A stretch of DNA of 64,000 bases from the NCBI GenBank assembly GCA_030998015.1, contig JARWMV010000253.1, positions 558,001 through 622,000 of the forward strand, read 5' to 3'. Under the pieces are notes generated by a model. That model searched no databases and was not told the origin of the DNA. It was given only the letters and a program-made list of their open reading frames with translations. Origin of the DNA: Ceratorhiza oryzae-sativae (Eukaryota > Basidiomycota > Agaricomycetes > Cantharellales > Ceratobasidiaceae). The position numbers and the translations under genes are program-made. This document shows positions 57,653-64,000 of this stretch, in pieces; the first letter of the stretch is position 1, and every line of letters starts with the position of its first letter.

Positions 57653-58701
57653 CTTCCCCCCTTCAAGGCATGGGGGTCATGGGGTGCCTTTGGGTGTGAC
57701 CTGACATAGTCAGCCATGAGTTCTGGTGTGTTTACCAGGTCATTGTAAGTTAGCCATTGTTGCTTGTCATATCCAAGACATTTGACATAGTATTCAAAGA
57801 TGTTAGACCTTTTGTTGTATTGCAACTTTATGATCTGTTCTACTTTGAATTCTTCTTCCCCTTCTGGAGTTACCACAGGTGGTGGTGGGGGAACCTGACA
57901 TCCATAGGGGTTGTCTTTATGTTTGGTCAGGAGTGAGACATGAAATACTGGGTGTATTTTCATGGTTACTGGCAAGTCCAGTTTGAAGGCGTGAGTGCCA
58001 TGTTGTGCTGCCACCTTGAATGGTCCAACTCTCTTGTGGGCCAATTTTCTGGAGGCCTGTTGTGTGTGTATGTTCTTGGTTGTCAAGCCAGACTTTGTCT
58101 CCCACCTTGATGGCTTCTGGGGTCTGATGCTTCTGATCATAGTATTCTTTGGTCCTCTGGTTTGATAATTCCAGAGTGGCCTTGAGTTTGTCATGGCCCT
58201 TTTGAAGCCATTCTGCGTGATTGTCTGCTAAGGGAAATTCTTGTCCCTCCTTGTCCCCAACTGCCAACCTTGGATGGAAACCATAGTTTGCAAAGAATGG
58301 TGATTTGCCAGTTGAGGCATTGACACCATTGTTATAGGCAAATTCAGCCAAGGGTAAGAGTGAGACCCAGTCGTCCTGCTGATCTGATACAAAGTGTCTC
58401 AGGTACCCTTCTACTACTTGGTTAGGCCTTTCAGACTGGCCATCTGTTTGGGGGTGATATGCTGTGGAGTAGGATGGTTTTATATCCAGCCATTTGTACT
58501 GGTGCCTTAAGAATTTGGATGCAAAGTTGGGGCCGTGGTCTGAAATGGTTTTTCATGGTAACCCATGAAGTTTCCATACATAGGTTAGGAACAGGTTTGC
58601 GCAATCCATGGCACTGGCCTCTGACTGACATGGAATAAAGTGGACCATTTTGTCAGGTGGTCAACAACTGTAAATATAGTGTTGAACCCTTCTGACAGGG
58701 G
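57640..58701 (-). pseudogene. pol: 3' end of pol, Gypsy element 3
   Basis: The order, from the high-coordinate side, is the end of the integrase core, then AEFAYNNGV, then a lysine-rich region with HTQQASRKLAHKRVGPFKV, and the chromodomain FEYYVKCLGYDKQQWLTYND with a short tail ending GGSVTS. The sequence is broken by a frame change at about 58083 and by the hAT insertion, so nothing functional remains. It is a partial copy, with the same divergence pattern as element 1. Confidence 0.8.
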
Positions 58702-59149
58702 TAAAGATGTCAAGCCAGAATCCAGCACCCCAGAATTCTGGCTTCCAGCAGCAAAAATTCTGGCATATTCTGGCAATGCCAGTGCCAGCACAGCGCTGGA
58801 ATTGCCCTACAGCTCTTGGTTCCTGCCCAGCATGCTGGCAGATTCCTGCATTTAAGCGCTGTTGTTCTGGCACAGTTCTGGTGGAATTCCAGCAAACTGC
58901 CAGCAAACTTCCTGCAGTTTTGGTGCAAAGCTGGAGGAACATAACATACAGTGAGGTCAACATTTGACAAACAGCACATGTAACATTGCAGTAAGGTTGA
59001 CATTTGACAATGGGTGCACGTAAGAGTGTTCAGTTCACATGAGAAGAAGGATATGTGCATAGAGCACAGGTCATCATTGGGCACAAGTAAATACATTGTA
59101 AGAAATTTTAAAACCAACATGAGAATTGTATAATGGCAGCAGCAACCCC

Positions 59150-62100
59150 CACTTAGCCTGTCATCTTTGCCTTTGCCTTCTCCTTGCTGTGCAACAGGAG
59201 GGCCAACATTCCAGGCTTCACAAGGCCTGCCTTCAAGTATGAATCAAGGGTGGCAGTAGCTTGGATTGTGTGCAGGGAGAGGTTATGATGGTGCTTGGAA
59301 ATGAGGGAACCAGCAAAAGAGAACATGCACTCAACATCTACACTTGAGGCTGCATACCAATGTACTTAGTATCAGCTTAATTGTTCAAGTAACTACATAC
59401 CAGGGCAGGTTAGAACATCAAGGGCCATCTGGGTGAGCCTGTTCTCCTTGTTGCCACAACTGCACTGGCCGTACCACCAGACAAGTGGGTTGAACAGTGT
59501 GTGCTTCCCATCGACCACATTGAGTACAGGTGTACCTGATGGCACTTGTGATGTTAGAGGCAAACCATAGATTACTCAAATTAGTGTTTAAGACTAACTG
59601 TTAACAAACTCCTTAATTGGGGACAACAATGGTGTAGCTGAGTGCTCAACATTTGATAAGATGCAATCCATAAATGACTGGTTGTTACATGGTTAGTGGT
59701 GGAACAGAGCTAAAGGAGGTGGACATGACATACACTAAACCTGTACAATATCTTGCTCAATGGTTCTTCCACCAGGGGCTCAGGTACAACATGCTTTGGT
59801 CAATAGTGTTTGCACCAGATGGCTTCAGCAAGTTGGATTGCCTTGTTGATCCACTCTTGCTCCCACTCAATGGCCAAGAGGTAGTTAACCTGCATTGATG
59901 GATGCAAGACTAAAGGTGAGTAATTAGCAGTGGAGACAGAGAGTAAGCAAGACACATATGCAACACAAGCTGGTAGAGGGAAGACTTGTTGGTTTTCTGA
60001 TAATACCAGTTGAGGACAACCTGGGTGCAATCAGTGGTGTGGCAGAGATAAAGTGGGATAGATTTATTGTTTGAGATACAGCTGTAAACCTTGTTGAGCA
60101 TGTTGTACTGAACAATGATGTTGGCAAGGAGGGTGACCTTTGCCTTAGACAGCTGTTCAGTGGTGATTCGTAGTGGCTACAAGTCTGGTTGAGCCACAAA
60201 TTGTGATTAAAGGTCAAAAAAACACTCACCCATAACACAGTCAAGAGTCCCCAAATGCAGGCACAGGCCTCTGGGAGGAGTGATTTGCCTTGAGGGGTGA
60301 AGGGGTGGTGGTACTGGTAATGCGTGCTTTAAATTGGTTAACAAGGATGCCACAGACACAAGGTAAGCATGCTGTAGACATGAGGGAAGCTCGAGTATGT
60401 ACAGGCTGGGCCATGTTTGCTCAGTGTCAGTCAGAGACTCCTCAGTTGAGTTCCAATGCATTACAACGTTGCGGGAGAGGCTATGCAGGGCAGGTGTTTC
60501 AGTCTCCTGGCACAACACCTTGAATGCTGCCTTTGCATTTGGTGTGTAGCACAGGCGCTTCGCTTTGTGTGCAACCTAGAGGTAAGCAATCAGCATCATT
60601 GAACAAAATACAATAAACAGTTCAGGCTGACCTTATGAAAACATTTGGTCACATGATGGAACTTGTTGTCTTCCAGTGACCCCAACTTGATGTTGGGCAA
60701 GCTGGACTCCTCTTTGTTGCTGACTCCATCAAGCATGCTTGACAGAGCATCACCATTGTCCTTGGGGTCAGACTACAGGTAAATGTTATTATACCAATTT
60801 CCAGAGCAATGGTTTGGACTTACCTCATCTTGTGGTAGGTCCTGGAAGTTGTCTTTGTTGTTGTCAATACCAGCTTGCACTGCTTGCTCGAGTTGTCTCT
60901 GCTTGATGTGGAAGGGGAGGGTGATGGCCTAATCCAAGGCCAGACATGATGATTGGTCAGCACCAATGCAAACAAACAACAGACATAAATGTACCTGGGC
61001 AACAAGATTATAAACATGCAATATACAGAAAATGCAACAGGTTGGCCCAGTCAGTTGTGCAAGACCAAGTTTTGAAAAGTGTTCCATCATCGACTTGTGA
61101 TTTGAGGCATTGTTGCCAACAGCCCCCCATACCTGTTACATGTAGATTGTTGTAATTGCATTAGTAAATCTAGAATATAACAAACTCACCCAATGCTCAA
61201 TGCCAAACTTGCATAGGACTGCATATACCACCTGGGCAAGACGAACACCAGTATGAAACTTGGCAAAACTGAATAAAATCTGTAGATTTAATATATACAA
61301 AGGGGTACAAACACATACCTGAGACATTCAAGGATGAATTGTTTGATTTTGACAGGTGTATTGGGGGTACTCTCCTTAAACTTGAACAATACAAGACCTA
61401 AAAAGTTGAACCCATTGCTGCTTGGGAATAAATCAAGTGCAATGTGGAACACTCTGACATGATCCTACCTGGTATATAGTGAATATCATAAGCATAAATT
61501 AAATGTGTTGTTGAACGCACCTTGAGTATGTCAGTTATGTCTTTTTGTGTCACTTCATAGAGGCACTGCATGTCTTTTGATAATGTTCCACAAGTTGGCT
61601 TATGCTTCCTTGCATTGGGATGCAGAAGGGGCTGCAGCTAAAAGGGAATGAGAATCAATTACCAATGAGTGGCATGCCAAGATATGTACATGACAATTGT
61701 TAATCATCAGGAACAGGCGGCCACTCTCTGCTACCCAGAGTGTGAACAACTCACAAACTTGTTTGTGAGTGAGCCAGCCTGTACTGCCAGTAATTCCAAA
61801 CTTGCCAAGATGTTTCATTTTTCCCTTTTTGCCAGGACATTGCATGTTATGCGACACAAGCAATCCAGTATATGAGGTGCCAACGCACTGGTGGGCCATG
61901 AAACCCAGATCACATCTACAAAAATGTAGTTCAATGAATTTATTGCAAACAGAGAATTGCATATATGTACTTTGTGCATTTGTACCTGTGCCCCTTGATG
62001 GTGCCATCCTTATTATATATGATGACAGGGGGCTTGTAACCCTTGTAAGCTACTGATTCCATCTTATGGAATTGCCTGATGCACTCTGCTTGCAGGAGGA

Positions 62101-62640
62101 AGGTTAGTATTTAGCCCACAACACAAGAAAAGAGCTACTAACCAAGTTCTATTTTGGCAGGATTCTTCTTGTGATTCAAGCATGTCTGATCCTGCCAGTA
62201 TTGTTTACTTTTACTGGTTGTTTTGCTCTGCAAGGGTGCAACAGACTCTGTTTGCATTGGAGTGGAGGCACAGCTACTTGTGTTGCCATCATAAGGAGTG
62301 TCCTTTCGATGGCCTGAAGAGGACACTCTCACTTGCTCTATTTCTGTATATTAGTACTAGCTAGTCTACAAAATAGAATGAGCTTACCAATAAGTGGGCT
62401 GCTGAGATCACTTTCAGCTCTTGAACATTTGTGTGGTTGCAACCCAGGTACTGCTGGTTTCCTTTGTGGTTCGATGATGATAGATTCTTTGGAATTGGAG
62501 TTGGCAGGTGTTGAGGTTGGCATGAGAGCTATCAACCAAGGGGGGTGCTGAGAGACAGTGTTGATCCAGTCAAGAATTGTGCCATTACAAGTGGGCGCTG
62601 ATAAAGTCTTGAGGTCTGGGAGTCTCATTTTGTAGGCCAC
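59150..62640 (-). pseudogene. hAT transposase (RNase H-like core, C-terminal dimerisation)
   Basis: The minus strand encodes a hAT transposase in pieces over several possible introns. Landmarks from N- to C-terminus: a Cys/His-rich region CNKFIELHFCRCDLGF near 61940 (BED-like?), then FNFLGLVLFKFKES near 61400, SMMEHFSKLG near 61090, LHPSMQVNYLLAIEWEQEWI near 59890 (a conserved hAT helix), NPLVWWYG near 59490, and the dimerisation motif ASSVDVECMFSFAGSLISKH near 59330. hAT transposases cut and paste DNA by a DDE-type RNase H domain and make 8-bp duplications. Whether the coding sequence is intact could not be judged, since splicing is uncertain; I see stops in some segments. Confidence 0.6.
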
Positions 62641-64000
62641 TAATGTGACAGGAAGAGAAATGGAAAATGGTCTGCACAGGGTGTGTGTTTGATTGTGAGG
62701 TAAGATTCACAGTGCATACAGACTGTCTAGGCCTTCCATATCTACCCCAATAAGAACATGTATGCAATATTTCAGCACAATATTTGCTGAGTGGGGGTAT
62801 ATATTTGCATTAATACATATGCACAGGCATGCACTGCCCTTGTTTGGCTGTTTGTGGTTAGAGCGCCTGGCACTTTGTGGCATGTCTGAGTGTGGCCACC
62901 ACTGCCACCCACTTGTGTCTTGGCCTTCTTGCATGTTCATTGCAAGGTAAGCATGTATCCGCATCAATGAAGGCTTGATACTTACCGTGTTTGTAGTTTT
63001 TCCACCATCATAAGGGTTATGGACAAGGAAGCAAGTTGGGTGAAACAGCCACTGCTTGCACCAGCAACTGGCAGTCATGGGATCACTTACAGGCCATACG
63101 ACTGAGTACTACAGCAGGGCAACATGTTGGCTGCCACCACTCCCATTGGGCAGTTTGTGTTCCCAGCACACTGTTGGGGGCAATCATGTCTTTTTCAAAC
63201 TGAGCCCCTGGCAAAGCAAAGGCTGGTGAGTACACCCCTACCGCTACTGAACCGCTGGCTGATGTTCCCAAATCCACATGACAGTGTTGCCCACTTGCAT
63301 GCAGATACAACAATTGCTGTTTTTATTCCAGCTCTCAACTAGGCCACTGGTTTTTAGGTTGGCAGCCCTACCACAACACACCTTTACAGAGCTGTCTCCC
63401 CAGTGCCCTCAATAACACATCCAGATTTATCACCCACTTGTTCTCTTTCCCCAATGTTCCTCCTATGATATTTGCCACCTACACACTTCACCACACCCAG
63501 CCTCACTTGTTGGTTGCGCTCTACACGTTCCACCTCCTCTGGCCACTGGGGAGCCTCTCCCCAGCTGCTCATGGCTTGTCTGGTCACCGCCTCTACATCT
63601 CCATGTTCATGAATGCCTCCTTGGCCATATCCTGTGCGCCCTACCTCCTCCCACACTTGGGAAAGCGATTCCTGGCTACCTGTGGCTTGTCTGGTCACCA
63701 CCTTTACATCTTTGTGTTCATGATTACCTCCATGGTAATCTGCACTGATACTTGTGAATGCAAGATCTGCGGCTACCTCAAGCAGCTCCTTGGTGGCAAG
63801 CCTGATCGCCTGTGCGACTGCAAGGCAGTAGTTTGTTACTTTCTATTGTTCCACCTTATCCGTGTCCTTGTCCCCTGTTTGTTGCCTTGAGTACAGCCCA
63901 CATATCATGTACTTACAGTTGATGCCTGAATGATAACATATATTACTTGAATCCTTGAAATTACATGAGTTGTTGCAACGTATTTGTGCAATTTAAACTC
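62641..64000. other. end of window, transposon-derived, not resolved
   Basis: Open frames on both strands (for example 62707-63078 and 63083-63313, minus; 63438-63890, plus) lack recognised domains. The plus-strand passage at about 63540-63715 contains an imperfect duplication of about 100 bases (GGCTTGTCTGGTCACCGCC at 63574 and GGCTTGTCTGGTCACCACC at 63683). I cannot tell where the hAT element ends. Confidence 0.3.

Larger units (their letters stand above)
57277..58701 (-). mobile_element. Gypsy element 3, same family as element 1, interrupted by hAT
   Basis: The LTR is at 57277-57652 (TGTCAACAG ... TGTGACA). The internal part is the minus-strand C-terminal end of pol: integrase fragments (AEFAYNNGVNAST), a chromodomain (NIFEYYVKCLGYDKQQW) and a tail, over about 1.05 kb, closely similar to element 1. 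A one-base length difference near 58083 shifts the frame. At 58702 the sequence changes to the hAT end, and the rest of this element lies outside the window. Confidence 0.85.
58702..64000 (-). mobile_element. hAT-family DNA transposon inserted in Gypsy element 3 (right end outside window)
   Basis: The left end TAAAGATGTCAAGCC resembles the hAT ends TAGAGATGTTGTGCC seen elsewhere, and subterminal inverted motifs (CCAGAATTCTGGC, CCAGTGCCAGC) fill 58712-58960. The transposase lies on the minus strand. The insertion point is placed by comparison with element 1, which continues GGGGTAATCCAGTG where this one continues GGGGTAAAGATG. The right end and the target duplication there cannot be seen, so the extent to 64000 is an upper bound for this window. 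Confidence 0.65.

Noticed and set aside
1..64000. tRNA, rRNA and CRISPR arrays
   Set aside because: No cloverleaf-like motif, rRNA segment or regular short repeats with spacers was seen by eye. A covariance-model scan would be decisive for tRNA.

Overview
The window looks like nuclear DNA of a filamentous basidiomycete. The basis is gene-dense DNA with many short (about 50 bp) GT-AG introns, a DUF6593-like gene pair, F-box-like and BTB families, a DASH-complex Duo1 homologue, an AA9 lytic polysaccharide monooxygenase and chromodomain Ty3/Gypsy elements. The mix fits Agaricomycetes, and Rhizoctonia/Ceratobasidiaceae would be my guess (inference, not proven here). No rRNA, tRNA, CRISPR or bacterial-type operon was recognised.

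Positions 1-33,000 are host genes: a C2H2 zinc-finger gene (334-1209, +), an ataxin-3/Josephin deubiquitinase (1923-4038, +), two adjacent DUF6593-like genes (4182-6100, +), a BTB/POZ gene (8833-9839, +), Atg27 (10032-11076, -), an AA9 LPMO (11319-12468, -), two tandem BLI-3-like flavin split-barrel genes (13635-14425 and 14937-15790, +), DASH subunit Duo1 (16052-17319, +), the small GTPase ARFRP1/Arl3 (17369-18268, +), an F-box-like gene (18349-19501, -) and its relative (23623-24745, +), a small unknown gene (21434-22091, +), and a divergent pair: a CLC chloride transporter (25683-29165, -) and an LtrA-like membrane protein (29434-32443, +). Several of these genes can be read through only if one base is missing from the sequence. 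At least nine such events all have the same sign, which suggests deletion errors in a long-read assembly rather than mass pseudogenisation.

Positions 33,599 to 64,000 are a nest of transposons that is strikingly poor in CpG. It holds a full-length but inactivated chromodomain Ty3/Gypsy element (33599-40688, -) with matched 375-bp LTRs, an AAAAG target duplication, and a primer-binding site complementary to its own predicted RNA 5' end, as in Tf1-type self-priming. It also holds two 1.3-kb LTRs in inverted orientation around a 1.9-kb unknown segment (41547-46083), a 5'-truncated second Gypsy element (46084-50033, +), and a hAT relic (+) broken by a DDE-type transposon (-) that is itself broken by a 1441-bp non-autonomous hAT element (52892-54332). 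A third Gypsy fragment (57277-58701, -) is interrupted at 58702 by another hAT element (transposase -, to about 62640), whose far end lies outside the window.

The two halves carry different kinds of damage. In the transposons, the LTR differences and almost all stop codons are C-to-T changes at CpG (CGA to TGA), the mark of cytosine methylation and deamination, whereas the host genes show only apparent single-base deletions. Because older insertions have lost CpG and the 1441-bp hAT insert has kept it, CpG content gives a relative dating of the nest.
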